Assembly: GCF_900313035.1 (NCBI RefSeq)
Contig: NZ_OMPS01000004.1
Location: 62,001-126,000 of the forward strand
Direction of reading: 5' to 3'
Length of the DNA stretch: 64,000 bases
Source of the DNA: Ruegeria sp. EL01
Lineage (GTDB): Bacteria; Pseudomonadota; Alphaproteobacteria; Rhodobacterales; Rhodobacteraceae
Shown here: piece by piece, positions 36,060 to 45,919 of the stretch
Layout of the letters: the number at the start of each line of letters is the position of its first letter
How positions within the stretch are numbered: the first letter of the stretch is position 1
Program-made: the position numbers and the translations under genes
The notes under the pieces: model-generated
Databases searched by the model: none
Seen by the model: only the letters and a program-made list of their open reading frames with translations
Told to the model about the DNA's origin: nothing

Positions 36060-36548
36060 ATGCAAAAAGACTTTCCGGACTTGGATCGGTTCGACCGATC
36101 CATCCTTAAGGTGCTCGCCGAAGACGGGCGGATTTCGGTCGCTGATTTGGCCCGAAAGATTGGATTGTCTAAATCCCCGACGCAGGCGCGTCTTAAGCGG
36201 CTAGAAGCGGACGGTGTCATCACCGGTTATCGCGCCATGCTGGACCCGATCCGCCTTGGGCTGGATCACGTTGCTTTTGTCGAGGTGCGTTTGACTGACA
36301 CCCGCGAAAAGGCGCTGGCTGAATTCAACGCGGCGGTTCGAAAAATAGCCGAAATAGAACAGGCGCATATGATCGCCTCGAATTTTGACTACCTATTGAA
36401 GATTCGCACTGGTTCGATGTCGGAGTACCGCGCTGTGCTGGCCGAGAAGGTTTCTTCCCTGCCGCATGTCGCCAGTACATCCACATTTGTCGCGATGGAG
36501 GCGGTTAAAGAAACTGGAATGTTGGGTGCGTTGGACGGCCCCAGCTGA
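36060..36548 (+). CDS. putR: Lrp/AsnC-family regulator of proline use
   Basis: This 162-residue Lrp-type regulator has a winged HTH in residues 8-60 (LDRFDRSILKVLAEDGRISV, KSPTQARLKRLEADGVITGY) and an alpha-beta RAM effector domain. In Agrobacterium and Rhodobacter, PutR of this type activates the divergent putA when proline is present. The identical gene arrangement here supports the assignment. Confidence 0.9.
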   Translation: MQKDFPDLDRFDRSILKVLAEDGRISVADLARKIGLSKSPTQARLKRLEADGVITGYRAMLDPIRLGLDHVAFVEVRLTDTREKALAEFNAAVRKIAEIEQAHMIASNFDYLLKIRTGSMSEYRAVLAEKVSSLPHVASTSTFVAMEAVKETGMLGALDGPS

Positions 36549-36707
36549 ACACTCCCTGATAGCGACCCCAACCGGGGCATGTTTCAGCACGGTACAGTCA
36601 TTGCTGAAAAGACTTTCCGCTCTGGTATCCGTTCGTCACAACCTGTTGGTTTGATAGGCCGTGAAACTCCTACCAAAAGTGATCCGAAAATTCTTTGTTG
36701 CCAAATT

Positions 36708-36740
36708 TGGAACGTTCCAGTATTGAATTGGAACGTTCTA
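36708..36740 (+). promoter_or_regulatory. Paired LacI-type operators before the 15-kb sugar operon
   Basis: Two palindromes lie 15-47 bases before the first gene: TGGAACGTTCCA (36708-36719, perfect) and TGGAACGTTCTA (36729-36740, 10 of 12). Their centres are 21 bases apart, two helix turns, so two dimers could bind on one face. The likely binder is the LacI-family protein encoded at the operon's far end (51266). I saw no other copy in the window. Confidence 0.65.
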
Positions 36741-36754
36741 ATTGGGGGTGTGGA

Positions 36755-37756
36755 ATGGACTGGGTTTTTGTTGGTGCAAGTACAATCGCTGCCCAACACA
36801 TGCTGAACGCGGTACGCCAACAACCGGGGCACAATGTGACTTGGATCGTTAGCAACTCTCCTGAAAGGGTTCAGGTTTGGGCTGATGATCATGGGATTGC
36901 ACACGCCACCACAAATCTGTCCGAAGCGCTTGCTGATCCCAAGGTAAAAGCGGTCTACATTTCATCCACCAACGAAAAACATCATGCGCAGGCCATGGCT
37001 GCCGTTTCGGCAGGCAAACATGTTCTGTGCGAAAAGCCGCTGGGGATGACCCAGAACGAGGCGGTTGAAATGGTGCAGGCCGCCCAGACTGCAGGGGTCG
37101 TCTTTGGGACCAATCACCACCTGCGCTGCTCGGGCAGCCATCGTGCTGTTCGTGATCTGATTGCTGCGGGCCGTGTGGGACAGGTTCTGTCGTTGCGCAT
37201 TCATCATGCCGTTCACCTTCCGGGCAATTTGCAGGGTTGGCGGATAAACGACGCAGGTGCTGGCGGCGGAGTTATTCCTGACATTGTAGTGCATGATGCG
37301 GATGTTATCCGTTTCCTGTTGCGAGAGGATCCGACCTCGGTCGTGGCTCAGATGGCCAGTTCGGGCATGGGGCAGGGGGTTGAGGATTCATGCATGTCTG
37401 TCTGGACCATGCCGTCCGGTGTGATGGTTATGACGCATGAAAGCTTTACGCATCCATATGCCGGATCGGGCTTGGAGGTGCACGGAACGAACGGATCGAT
37501 CTTTGCAAAGGGCGTCATGACGCAAAGCCCGGTCGGAGATATCACTTTGGTGACCGAGGCCGGTCAGGAAAATATCTCCTACTCAGGCCATGACCTTTAT
37601 GTGCAGGGCGTTTGCGAATTTGTCGCTGCTACCACGGGGCAGGGTCGGCCCGCCGCCGATGGTCCGGATGGGGTGAAATCCCTTTCTGTCGCGCTTTGCG
37701 TGCGGAAGGCCGCCGCAACCGGTCAGCGTATCGATGTCGATTACGGTGGGTTCTGA
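36755..37756 (+). CDS. Gfo/Idh/MocA-family oxidoreductase
   Basis: This 333-residue NAD(P)-dependent oxidoreductase has an N-terminal Rossmann fold (MDWVFVGASTIAAQHM), the diagnostic CEKPLG motif near residue 92, and a C-terminal substrate domain containing GGVIPDIVVHDADVIRFLL, whose histidine is the usual catalytic base. The family oxidises hydroxyls of sugars, cyclitols and their derivatives. The start at 36755 follows GGGGGTGTGG. It is the first gene of a large plus-strand catabolic operon, directly behind the paired operators; its stop overlaps the next start (TGATG). Confidence 0.88.
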   Translation: MDWVFVGASTIAAQHMLNAVRQQPGHNVTWIVSNSPERVQVWADDHGIAHATTNLSEALADPKVKAVYISSTNEKHHAQAMAAVSAGKHVLCEKPLGMTQNEAVEMVQAAQTAGVVFGTNHHLRCSGSHRAVRDLIAAGRVGQVLSLRIHHAVHLPGNLQGWRINDAGAGGGVIPDIVVHDADVIRFLLREDPTSVVAQMASSGMGQGVEDSCMSVWTMPSGVMVMTHESFTHPYAGSGLEVHGTNGSIFAKGVMTQSPVGDITLVTEAGQENISYSGHDLYVQGVCEFVAATTGQGRPAADGPDGVKSLSVALCVRKAAATGQRIDVDYGGF

Positions 37757-39327
37757 TGACCAAGCTTGCATCTGCATCGCAGGCCGTTTCTCGCATCCCA
37801 GACGATGCGGTGGTGACCGTGTCGTCATCTTCCGCTTTGGGATGTCCTGATCTGGTGCTCAACGCCATCGGTCAGCGGTTTCAGGCCGAAGGGTATCCGC
37901 GCAACATCACGACGCTTCACCCAATCGCTGCCGGAGACATGTACGGGGTAAAAGGGATGGATCATCTGGCCCAAGATGGGCTGTTGAGCCGCGTGTTGGC
38001 CGGATCGTACCCCTCGGGCCCTTCAAGCCTTGAGATGCCGAAAATCTGGAAGATGATCGTCGAGGATCGAGTGGCGGCCTACAACGTTCCCTCGGGTATT
38101 CTGTACGATATGCACCGCGAGGCTGCAGCACGGCGGCCCGGCGTGTTAACCCAAGTCGGCTTAGATACTTTCGTTGATCCGGTTCGCGAAGGGTGCGCAA
38201 TGAACGCGCGCGGTGCGGATGAGCCCATCGTTGCCCGAGCAGAATTTGATGGTCAGACCTGGCTGCATTTTCCCAACATTGTTCCGAATGTTTGCATATT
38301 GCGTGCCACCACGGCGGACGAATTCGGAAATCTGACCTACGAACATGAAGGCGCTTATCTGGGCGGGTTGGAACAGGCAATCTGCGTGCGCAACCACGGT
38401 GGGTTGGTGATCGCGCAAGTTCAGCGGGTCACTGCCGCGGGCAGTCTGCGACCCCATGATGTGCGTGTCCCGGGTCATCTGGTTGACCTGATCGTCGAGG
38501 ACTCGTTTCAGAAACAAACCACTGAAACAAGCTATGATCCGGCGATATCGGGTCAGGTTATGCGTCCGTGGGATGGTTTTTCCTTGGCTGAGCATGGCGT
38601 CGAGAAGGTCATCGCGCGCCGCGCCGCATTGGAATTGCGCAAGGGGATGAGCGCGAACCTGGGCTTTGGGATCAGCGCAATGGTCCCGCGTATTCTGCTG
38701 GAAGAAGGTCACCCGCAGGCTGTGACCTGGGCCATAGAACAAGGTGCTGTGGGTGGTGTGCCCCTGACCGGATTTGCGTTTGGATGCGCCTCGAATGCCC
38801 ATGCCTATGTGCCGTCGCCGCAACAATTCATCTACTTTCAGGGCGGCGGTTTCGATATGTCGTTCCTGTCGTTCCTAGAGGTGGACGTAGAAGGCAATGT
38901 GAACGTCTCCAAGCTGGGCAAAAAACCTTACCTGACAGCGGGATGCGGTGGCTTTGTGGATATCACCGCACGGGCGAAGAAAATCGTGTTTTCCGGGTGG
39001 TTCGAGGCAGGCGCCAAGATCGATCTGGGATCAGACGGTATCAAAGTCGCGGCACCCGGAAAATTCACCAAGATGGTGGATCGCGTCGAACATGTCACCT
39101 TCTCGGGTCGCCGTGCGCGCGCGACAGGTCAGGACGTTCTGTATGTCACCGAACGCTGCGTGATCCGTTTGACCGAGAGCGGTTTGGTAGCGACTGAGAT
39201 CATGCCCGGGATCAATCCACAGCGTGATATCGTCGATGCGTCCGGCGGCCGTGTGCCCGTTGCAGAAAACGCCAAGCTTATGCCGGGAACACTTTTTGCC
39301 GAAGGCCCGATGGGGATGACCTTATGA
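37756..39327 (+). CDS. Fused-subunit acyl-CoA:carboxylate CoA-transferase
   Basis: This 523-residue family-I CoA-transferase has both halves in one chain, like YdiF and propionate CoA-transferase. The N-terminal part has ALGCPDLVLNAI, and the second half carries the catalytic glutamate in AIEQGAVGGVPLTG, followed by FQGGGFDMSFLSF and TAGCGGFVDIT. It moves CoA from an acyl-CoA to a free acid. Its presence in a sugar-oxidation operon means that the pathway passes through a CoA ester. It overlaps neighbours on both sides by 1 and 4 bases. Confidence 0.88.
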   Translation: MTKLASASQAVSRIPDDAVVTVSSSSALGCPDLVLNAIGQRFQAEGYPRNITTLHPIAAGDMYGVKGMDHLAQDGLLSRVLAGSYPSGPSSLEMPKIWKMIVEDRVAAYNVPSGILYDMHREAAARRPGVLTQVGLDTFVDPVREGCAMNARGADEPIVARAEFDGQTWLHFPNIVPNVCILRATTADEFGNLTYEHEGAYLGGLEQAICVRNHGGLVIAQVQRVTAAGSLRPHDVRVPGHLVDLIVEDSFQKQTTETSYDPAISGQVMRPWDGFSLAEHGVEKVIARRAALELRKGMSANLGFGISAMVPRILLEEGHPQAVTWAIEQGAVGGVPLTGFAFGCASNAHAYVPSPQQFIYFQGGGFDMSFLSFLEVDVEGNVNVSKLGKKPYLTAGCGGFVDITARAKKIVFSGWFEAGAKIDLGSDGIKVAAPGKFTKMVDRVEHVTFSGRRARATGQDVLYVTERCVIRLTESGLVATEIMPGINPQRDIVDASGGRVPVAENAKLMPGTLFAEGPMGMTL

Positions 39328-40091
39328 GTGGGATTGGTTTTCATATCGACGGGTCAACCGCAGTTTTGACGCTGGACAATGTTGCCAAACTGAATGCTTT
39401 GACGATCCAGATGCTGGATGCCCTGGACGCCAGAGTTCAGGAGGTCGAGCGCGATAGCTCGCTGCGGTGTCTGATCGTGACCGGGACCGGAGACAAAGCG
39501 TTTTGCTGTGGGGCCGATATTGGCGCATGGGGTGACTTAAGCCCGGCGGAGTTTTCGCGCCATTGGGTGCGGGACGGGCATCGGATCTTTGACCGGCTTG
39601 CGAGGTTGGGCAAGCCGACCATTGCTGCGATCAACGGCCACGCATTTGGCGGCGGGCTGGAACTGGCAAGTTGCTGTGATCTGCGACTGGTTGCTCCCCG
39701 TGCGACGCTGGCCCTACCCGAAGCACGCGTGGGGATTGTACCCGGCTGGTCTGGAACGCAACGGCTGACCCGGCTGATCCCGGAAGGCGCGGTAAAAGAG
39801 ATGGCGCTGTTTGGTCGTCGCATCGGGGCGGAACGCGCTGTTGCACTAGGTTTCGCGACCGAGGTGGCAGACGTCCCGCTGGCCCGCGCGCTTGAGATGG
39901 CGGCTGACATCCAAGGCTTGTCCCCGCGTGCAGTGGAAATCTCAAAAAACATGATCCATGCAGCGGTCGGCGAAGACACGCAGGCCGTCGTCGAAGCCCT
40001 CGGTAGCGCGGCGGCTGCAGCTTCAGCGGATCGCGAAGAAGGTGTCGCGGCCTTTATGGAAAAACGAAACCCTCATTTCTCGGGCCTATGA
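39324..40091 (+). CDS. Enoyl-CoA hydratase/isomerase family protein
   Basis: This 255-residue crotonase-fold protein has the oxyanion-hole segments KLNALTIQML and KAFCCGADIGAW. Both catalytic glutamates of true hydratases are retained, in GGGLELA and LPEARVGIVPGWSGTQRL. It should add water across, or cleave, a short acyl-CoA formed by the CoA-transferase encoded upstream; the exact substrate is unknown. Its start overlaps the previous stop (ATGA). Confidence 0.88.
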   Translation: MSGIGFHIDGSTAVLTLDNVAKLNALTIQMLDALDARVQEVERDSSLRCLIVTGTGDKAFCCGADIGAWGDLSPAEFSRHWVRDGHRIFDRLARLGKPTIAAINGHAFGGGLELASCCDLRLVAPRATLALPEARVGIVPGWSGTQRLTRLIPEGAVKEMALFGRRIGAERAVALGFATEVADVPLARALEMAADIQGLSPRAVEISKNMIHAAVGEDTQAVVEALGSAAAAASADREEGVAAFMEKRNPHFSGL

Positions 40092-40095
40092 CAAT

Positions 40096-41619
40096 ATGAA
40101 GGATCTTTCGATCAACCCCGCAATTTCTTTCGATCTGCCCGAGCTTTTCGAAGGCCGGCACCTGATCAATGGTGTCTTATGCGACAGTGCGTCCGGTGAA
40201 ACCTTTGAACGCCAGTCGCCATCTCATGGGCACATTGTCAGCCGATCCGCATTGGGTAGCGAAGCCGAGGCCGAGGCAGCGATTGAAGCGGCCCGCGCTG
40301 CCTTTGACAGCGGGGTCTGGAGCCGGGCATCTGGTAAAGAACGTGCGTCGGTTTTGCTCAAAGTTGCGGACCTGATCGAGTGCAACGTTGACCGCATCGC
40401 GTTGATGGAAACACTGGAAAGCGGAAAGCCGATCAGCCAGTCCCAGGCAGAAGTCGGCGGAGCGGCCGACTTGTGGCGCTATGCGGCCTCGCTGGCACGC
40501 AGCACGCATGGGGACAGTCACAACACGCTGGGTGAAGACATAGTAGGTGTGGTTCTGAAAGAGCCTGTTGGCGTAGTGTCGATCATCACGCCGTGGAACT
40601 TCCCGTTCTGGATTCTCAGCCAGAAACTGCCCTTTGCACTGGCGGCGGGCTGCACCGTCGTGGTGAAACCGTCAGAGATGACGCCTTCGACAACTCAGAT
40701 GCTGGGTGAGTTACTGGTCGAGGCGGGTCTGCCGGCTGGTGTCTGCAATATTGTGCTTGGGTACGGCGTGCCGGTCGGCAGCCTGATGTCCAGCCACCCG
40801 GCAGTAGATATGGTGAGCTTCACCGGATCGACCGGGGTGGGCAAAACCATTGGTGCAACGGCGTCTGACACACTTAAGAAAGTGGCGCTGGAATTGGGCG
40901 GCAAGAATCCTCAGGTGATCTTCCCGGATGCCGATTTGGACGCTGCTGCGGATGCGGTTGTTTTTGGCGTCTATTTCAACGTTGGACAGTGCTGCAATTC
41001 GAGCAGCAGGATTATCGTGCATGAAGATATCGCTGAAGATTTTCGCGACCGTGTTGTTGAACTATCCCGCAAGGTGAAATTCGGCGATCCGCTGGATCCG
41101 ACTACGCAAGTGGGCGCAATCGTAACCCCTCAGCACAACTCGAAAATTGATGCTTATGTCAAAGAAGCCAAGGCCTCTGGCGCGACCGTTGTGCTTGGTG
41201 GCGACCAACTGAACGTCGAAGGTCTTGGCGATCAGTTCTACCAGCCAACAGTGATAGATCAGGTCACATCGGACATGCCAATCGCAAGGGATGAAGTGTT
41301 TGGTCCGGTTCTTTCTATCCTGACGTTCAAAACACTGGACGAGGCCATCACACTGACCAATGATAGCGCTTACGGTTTGTCCGCTGGGGTGTGGAGCGAA
41401 AATGTTCACACCTGTCTTGAATTCGCCCGCCGTGCAGAAACGGGAACGGTCTGGACCAACACTTGGATGGACGGATTCCCCGAGGTTGCCTTCGGTGGGT
41501 TCAAGCAATCCGGGCAGGGAAGAGAGATTGGACGATATGGGTTCGAGGAATTTTTTGAAGTGAAATCTGTGGTTATGCGGATCGGCAACAGCCGGACGCC
41601 ATGGGTGCAGGAAAGCTAA
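40096..41619 (+). CDS. NAD(P)-dependent aldehyde dehydrogenase
   Basis: This 507-residue aldehyde dehydrogenase has ITPWNFPFWI, SFTGSTGVGK, the general base Glu266 in ELGGKN, and the catalytic cysteine Cys300 (a Cys-Cys pair at 299-300) in GQCCNSSSR. The C-terminal part has PEVAFGGFKQSGQGREIG. It turns an aldehyde to an acid, which could be the substrate of the CoA-transferase. The ATG at 40096 starts 4 bases behind the previous stop; an earlier overlapping frame is not supported. Confidence 0.9.
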   Translation: MKDLSINPAISFDLPELFEGRHLINGVLCDSASGETFERQSPSHGHIVSRSALGSEAEAEAAIEAARAAFDSGVWSRASGKERASVLLKVADLIECNVDRIALMETLESGKPISQSQAEVGGAADLWRYAASLARSTHGDSHNTLGEDIVGVVLKEPVGVVSIITPWNFPFWILSQKLPFALAAGCTVVVKPSEMTPSTTQMLGELLVEAGLPAGVCNIVLGYGVPVGSLMSSHPAVDMVSFTGSTGVGKTIGATASDTLKKVALELGGKNPQVIFPDADLDAAADAVVFGVYFNVGQCCNSSSRIIVHEDIAEDFRDRVVELSRKVKFGDPLDPTTQVGAIVTPQHNSKIDAYVKEAKASGATVVLGGDQLNVEGLGDQFYQPTVIDQVTSDMPIARDEVFGPVLSILTFKTLDEAITLTNDSAYGLSAGVWSENVHTCLEFARRAETGTVWTNTWMDGFPEVAFGGFKQSGQGREIGRYGFEEFFEVKSVVMRIGNSRTPWVQES

Positions 41620-41624
41620 CACCA

Positions 41625-41643
41625 AGCACCTAAAAAAGGTGCT
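41625..41643 (+). promoter_or_regulatory. Intercistronic hairpin before the binding-protein gene
   Basis: A 6-7 bp stem AGCACC(T) / (A)GGTGCT surrounds an A-rich loop in the 59-base gap between the aldehyde dehydrogenase and binding-protein genes. It may mark an mRNA processing point. Confidence 0.4.
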
Positions 41644-41678
41644 CAACGAACGAAGATCGCATTTAGGGAGGAAACATA

Positions 41679-42929
41679 ATGCGTAAACTACTCAAGACAA
41701 AGTCGGTCATTGTGGCCGGACTGCTGTGCACGTCCAGCCTTGCCCAGGCCGAAGAGGTTGAAGTTCTTCATTGGTGGACGTCAGGCGGTGAAGCCGCGGC
41801 GCTGAATGTTCTGAAAGACGATCTGTCTGGTCAGGGCGTTGGCTGGACCGATATGCCCGTTGCCGGCGGTGGTGGCGAACAGGCGATGACCGTTTTGCGG
41901 GCGCGTGTCACTGCTGGTAACGCACCAACCGCTGTGCAAGGTCTGGGTTTTGATATTCAGGACTGGGCGGCACAGGGTGCATTGGCTGACTTGAATGATG
42001 TTGCTGCCAAAGAAGGTTGGGACGACGTTGTTCCTGATGCGCTGAAGGCCTTTGCCAAGCATGACGGCAAGTGGGTGTCTGCGCCTGTTAACGTCCATTC
42101 GACCAACTGGGTTTGGGCGAACAAGGCCGTGCTGGATGCGAACGGCATTGCTCAGCCAGCCAGCTGGGACGAATTTGTGGCAGCCGTCGAAGCACTGAAA
42201 GCCGCAGGCATTACGCCGATCGCGCATGGTGGTCAGGCGTGGCAGGACGCGACCATATTTGACGCGGTTGCGATGTCGACACTGGGTCCGGATGGCTACA
42301 AAGCAGCGTTTGTTGATCTGGACGAAGGCACGCTTGGTGGCGACGCAATGAAAGAGGCGTTCGACCGCATGGCCTTTATCCGCGACAACGTTGACGAGAA
42401 CTTCTCGGGTCGTGACTGGAACCTGGCCACAGCGATGGTCATCAACGGTGAAGCCGGTTTCCAGATGATGGGCGACTGGGCAAAGGGTGAGTTTCTGAAT
42501 GCGGACAAAGTTCCGGGTGAAGACTTCCTGTGCTTCCGATTCCCGGGAACGGCTGATCAGGTCACGTTCAACGCCGACCAGTTCATGATGTTCGATCAGG
42601 GCGGATCGGTTTCACCCGAACAGGCCGCGCTTGCCAGCGCCATCCTGTCGCCTGCATTCCAGTCGGCGTTTAATGTCGTGAAGGGCTCGGTCCCGGCACG
42701 TACAGATGTCAGCGACGCAGACTTTGACGCCTGCGGCAAGCAAGGCATGAAGGATCTGGCAGCAGCGGCTGCATCGGGTAATCTTTTTGGCTCTATGGCT
42801 CATGGCCACGCAGCGCCTGCGTCGGTCAAGAATGCGGTCTATGACGTCGTGACGGCGCATTTCAACGGCGAGTACGACAGCGAAACGGCTGTGGTCGAGC
42901 TGGTTGACGCCGTATCGATCGCCAAGTGA
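41679..42929 (+). CDS. Sugar ABC transporter substrate-binding protein
   Basis: This 416-residue family-1 solute-binding protein is of the kind found in glucose/mannose systems (GtsA-like). It has a Sec signal with cleavage after LAQA (residue 24). The mature start is [21 protein letters not shown], and [20 protein letters not shown] and [16 protein letters not shown] follow. It has a strong ribosome site, AGGGAGGAAA. The substrate is probably a monosaccharide or small glycoside; sequence alone cannot decide. A hairpin follows the gene. Confidence 0.9.
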   Translation: MRKLLKTKSVIVAGLLCTSSLAQAEEVEVLHWWTSGGEAAALNVLKDDLSGQGVGWTDMPVAGGGGEQAMTVLRARVTAGNAPTAVQGLGFDIQDWAAQGALADLNDVAAKEGWDDVVPDALKAFAKHDGKWVSAPVNVHSTNWVWANKAVLDANGIAQPASWDEFVAAVEALKAAGITPIAHGGQAWQDATIFDAVAMSTLGPDGYKAAFVDLDEGTLGGDAMKEAFDRMAFIRDNVDENFSGRDWNLATAMVINGEAGFQMMGDWAKGEFLNADKVPGEDFLCFRFPGTADQVTFNADQFMMFDQGGSVSPEQAALASAILSPAFQSAFNVVKGSVPARTDVSDADFDACGKQGMKDLAAAAASGNLFGSMAHGHAAPASVKNAVYDVVTAHFNGEYDSETAVVELVDAVSIAK

Positions 42930-42950
42930 TCGGAAAGTGATCCTCCCGAT

Positions 42951-42970
42951 GGGGCGGTCAGTGGCCGCCC
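42951..42970 (+). promoter_or_regulatory. Stem-loop between binding-protein and permease genes
   Basis: A 6-bp G/C stem (GGGCGG / CCGCCC) with a 7-base loop lies in the 96-base gap behind the binding-protein stop. This is the same position as the 8275-8296 stem-loop in the polyol operon. mRNA stabilisation or attenuation is inferred. Confidence 0.5.
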
Positions 42971-43025
42971 TGTCCCAAGAGGGCAATCCAAGCCTTAAAA
43001 CACCACCACTTTAGGAGGGCGCGCC

Positions 43026-43919
43026 ATGGCTGTTTCAGCCGACGCGGATTTCAAGACACGCCTTCAAAACTGGATCCCGAAACTGGTCCTGTCGCCATCG
43101 CTGGCGATGATGCTGGTCTTTGTTTACGGGTTTATCCTGTTTTCGGTCTACCTGTCCTTTACCGACAGCCGTATCCTGCCGTCTTTTGGATGGGTTGGTT
43201 GGGAAAACTACGACAAGCTTTGGCGCCTCAGTCATTGGGAAACGTCTCTGATCAACATGGGCATCTTTGCGGGTCTCTATATCGTGATCTGCACCTGTAT
43301 CGGACTTGGCCTGGCAATTTTCCTTGATCAGAAAATCCGCGGCGAAGGGTTGCTGCGCCCGATTTATCTCTATCCCATGGCGCTCAGCTTTATCGTGACA
43401 GGCACCGCTTGGAAGTGGTTCCTGGATCCCGGCATCGGGTTGGAAAACGTGATGCACAGTTGGGGCTGGGAAAGCTTCGAGTTCGACTGGATCAAGAACC
43501 GCGACTACGCAATTTACACTGTTGTGCTGGCCGCCGTATGGCAGACCAGCGGCTTCGTTATGGCGATGTTCCTTGCGGGGCTGCGGGGGATCGACAACGA
43601 AATCCTGCGCGCTGCCCAGATGGATGGTGCGTCGAACTGGAACCTCTACCGTCGCATCATTATTCCGCAACTGCGGCCTGCATTCCTGTCTGCGTTTGTG
43701 ATCCTCAGCCATCTGGCCATCAAGACGTTTGACCTTGTGATCGCCTTGACCGGAGGAGGTCCGGGGCGCGCGACCGAGCTGCCCGCAACCTTCATGTATT
43801 CTTACACCTTCACGCGAAATCAGATGGGGATCGGCGCTGCCTCGGCCACGATCATGCTGATGACCATCGCGGCGATCATGATCCCCTATCTTTACGCTGA
43901 ATTGCGGGAGAAACGCTGA
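43026..43919 (+). CDS. Sugar ABC transporter permease, first subunit
   Basis: This 297-residue MalF/GtsB-like permease has six predicted membrane helices. Its EAA loop ILRAAQMDGASNWNLYRRII near residue 195 couples to the ATPase. It is preceded by AGGAGGGCGCGCC. Its stop overlaps the next permease start (TGATG). Confidence 0.9.
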   Translation: MAVSADADFKTRLQNWIPKLVLSPSLAMMLVFVYGFILFSVYLSFTDSRILPSFGWVGWENYDKLWRLSHWETSLINMGIFAGLYIVICTCIGLGLAIFLDQKIRGEGLLRPIYLYPMALSFIVTGTAWKWFLDPGIGLENVMHSWGWESFEFDWIKNRDYAIYTVVLAAVWQTSGFVMAMFLAGLRGIDNEILRAAQMDGASNWNLYRRIIIPQLRPAFLSAFVILSHLAIKTFDLVIALTGGGPGRATELPATFMYSYTFTRNQMGIGAASATIMLMTIAAIMIPYLYAELREKR

Positions 43920-44800
43920 TGGCTCAGGCAACTCAGGATACCGCCATCCGCACCGGGCGCATCACGCGCACGCTGATCTATCTGGTGCTGTTACTGTTCT
44001 CACTGTTCTATCTGCTGCCGCTTTACGTTATGCTGGCGAATTCACTGAAACCGCTGGAAGAGATCACCGGTGGCGGCATGATGAACCTGCCAAAGGTATT
44101 GACCGTCGAGCCGTGGATCAAGGCCTGGTCATCTGCTCAAATTGGGGTCGAGCCGACAGGCTTGCGTCCGTACTTCTGGAACTCCATCAAGATGGTGGTT
44201 CCAGCGGTCATAGTCTCGACCGTTCTGGGGGCGCTGAACGGGTATGTGCTGACAAAGTGGCGGTTCAAATATGACACCATCCTGTTTGGCTTGATGTTGT
44301 TCGCTTGTTTCATCCCGTTCCAGATTGTGCTGATCCCGATGGCACGGATGCTTGGCCTGATGGGATTGGCGGGTACAACCTGGGGGCTGGTGCTGGTGCA
44401 TGTGGTTTACGGTGTCGGGTTCACGACGCTTTATTTTCGGAACTACTATGCTGTCTTCCCGACTGAACTGATACGGGCCGCGCAAATCGATGGGGCTGGG
44501 TTCTTTCAGATCTTCTGGCGCATTCTTCTGCCCAGCTCCGGGCCAATCGCAGTGGTTTCAATCATATGGCAGTTCACAAACATCTGGAATGACTTCCTGT
44601 TTGGCGCGTCCTTTGCGGATGCCAACAGTCAACCGATGACGGTCGCGCTTAACAACCTGGTGCAATCGTCAACCGGTGTGAAAGAATACAACGTTCATTT
44701 TGCAGGCGCCATTCTTGCCGCCTTGCCAACTCTGCTCGTCTACATCGTGGCTGGTCGATACTTCGTCCGCGGCCTGATGGCGGGTTCCGTGAAAGGATAA
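43919..44800 (+). CDS. Sugar ABC transporter permease, second subunit
   Basis: This 293-residue MalG/GtsC-like permease has six membrane helices. Its EAA loop, LIRAAQIDGAGFFQIFWRIL, lies near residue 183. It shares a TGATG junction with the first permease and is six bases before the ATPase gene. Confidence 0.9.
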   Translation: MAQATQDTAIRTGRITRTLIYLVLLLFSLFYLLPLYVMLANSLKPLEEITGGGMMNLPKVLTVEPWIKAWSSAQIGVEPTGLRPYFWNSIKMVVPAVIVSTVLGALNGYVLTKWRFKYDTILFGLMLFACFIPFQIVLIPMARMLGLMGLAGTTWGLVLVHVVYGVGFTTLYFRNYYAVFPTELIRAAQIDGAGFFQIFWRILLPSSGPIAVVSIIWQFTNIWNDFLFGASFADANSQPMTVALNNLVQSSTGVKEYNVHFAGAILAALPTLLVYIVAGRYFVRGLMAGSVKG

Positions 44801-44806
44801 GGCCTT

Positions 44807-45919
44807 ATGGGTTTTCTGGACATAGACAATGCGACCAAATCCTACGGCTCGGTCGAGGTTCTGCACAAAGTTGATATCTCTGTTCGAGAGGGCGAATTCC
44901 TGGTTCTCGTCGGCCCCTCAGGGTGCGGCAAGTCAACCTTGTTGAACATGATTGCCGGGCTGGAAGAGATCACCAGTGGTGAGGTTCGTATCAAGGACAA
45001 GGTGATGAACGGGGTCCACCCATCGAACCGCAACATCGCCATGGTGTTCCAAAGCTACGCGCTCTATCCGAATATGACGGTTGGTCAGAACATCACGTTT
45101 GGTCTGGAAATGCATGGCGTTCCCAAAGCGGATCGCGACAAGGCCATGATCGAAGTCGCCAGCCTGTTGCAGATCGAACAATTGCTGGACCGCAAGCCCG
45201 GGCAGCTTTCGGGTGGCCAACGCCAACGGGTCGCAATGGGGCGCGCGCTGGTGCGCGAGCCTGATGTGTTCCTGTTTGACGAACCGCTGTCAAACCTCGA
45301 TGCGAAACTGCGTGTCGATATGCGGACCGAGATCAAGAAGCTGCACCAAAATCTGGGCACAACCATTGTCTATGTGACGCATGATCAGATTGAAGCCATG
45401 ACGCTGTCCAGCCGGATCGCTGTGATGAATGGAGGGTACGTTCAGCAGCTTGGTACGCCGCAGGATATCTATGACACCCCGGCCAACATCTTTGTGGCCA
45501 CCTTCATGGGGTCGCCTGCGATGAATGTGTTGCCTGCGCAGGTGGCGGTGCTGAACGGCCGTCCTCATGCCGAAATTGCGTTGCACGATGGTTCGAGGAC
45601 GCATTTGCCCTTTAGTCAAGACAATCTGGCCAATTGGGAGGGGCGCGACATCCTGCTGGGGATCCGTCCGGAAACGATTACCGATGTGGATGGCGCTGAC
45701 AGAAAATCTTCGAACATTGCGAATATGACCAACCGTATCGTCGTGACCGAACCCGCTGGTTCAGACACCTTTGTGTCGATGCAGCTGGGCGGGCGCGACG
45801 TCATTGCTCGAATGCGTTCGGATGCCGAGGTTGCGGCGGGTCAGGATTTCAACTTTGCCGTCAACATGGAAAAGGCGGTGGCCTTTGATCCTGAAAGCGA
45901 GATGCGGATCGCTCCGTGA
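44807..45919 (+). CDS. Sugar ABC transporter ATP-binding protein
   Basis: This 370-residue MalK/UgpC/MsmX-type ATPase has Walker [10 protein letters not shown] at residues 36-44, signature LSGGQRQR, Walker B FLFDEP, switch His in YVTHDQ, and a C-terminal TOBE regulatory region (GIRPETI). It powers the permease pair encoded upstream. Its stop overlaps the GTG start of the next gene, so transport and oxidation genes are co-translated. Confidence 0.92.
   Translation: MGFLDIDNATKSYGSVEVLHKVDISVREGEFLVLVGPSGCGKSTLLNMIAGLEEITSGEVRIKDKVMNGVHPSNRNIAMVFQSYALYPNMTVGQNITFGLEMHGVPKADRDKAMIEVASLLQIEQLLDRKPGQLSGGQRQRVAMGRALVREPDVFLFDEPLSNLDAKLRVDMRTEIKKLHQNLGTTIVYVTHDQIEAMTLSSRIAVMNGGYVQQLGTPQDIYDTPANIFVATFMGSPAMNVLPAQVAVLNGRPHAEIALHDGSRTHLPFSQDNLANWEGRDILLGIRPETITDVDGADRKSSNIANMTNRIVVTEPAGSDTFVSMQLGGRDVIARMRSDAEVAAGQDFNFAVNMEKAVAFDPESEMRIAP

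Noticed and set aside
43035..43931. Minus-strand frame of 298 codons
   Set aside because: It is antisense to the permease gene, and its His/Arg/Gln-rich product is typical of a shadow frame.
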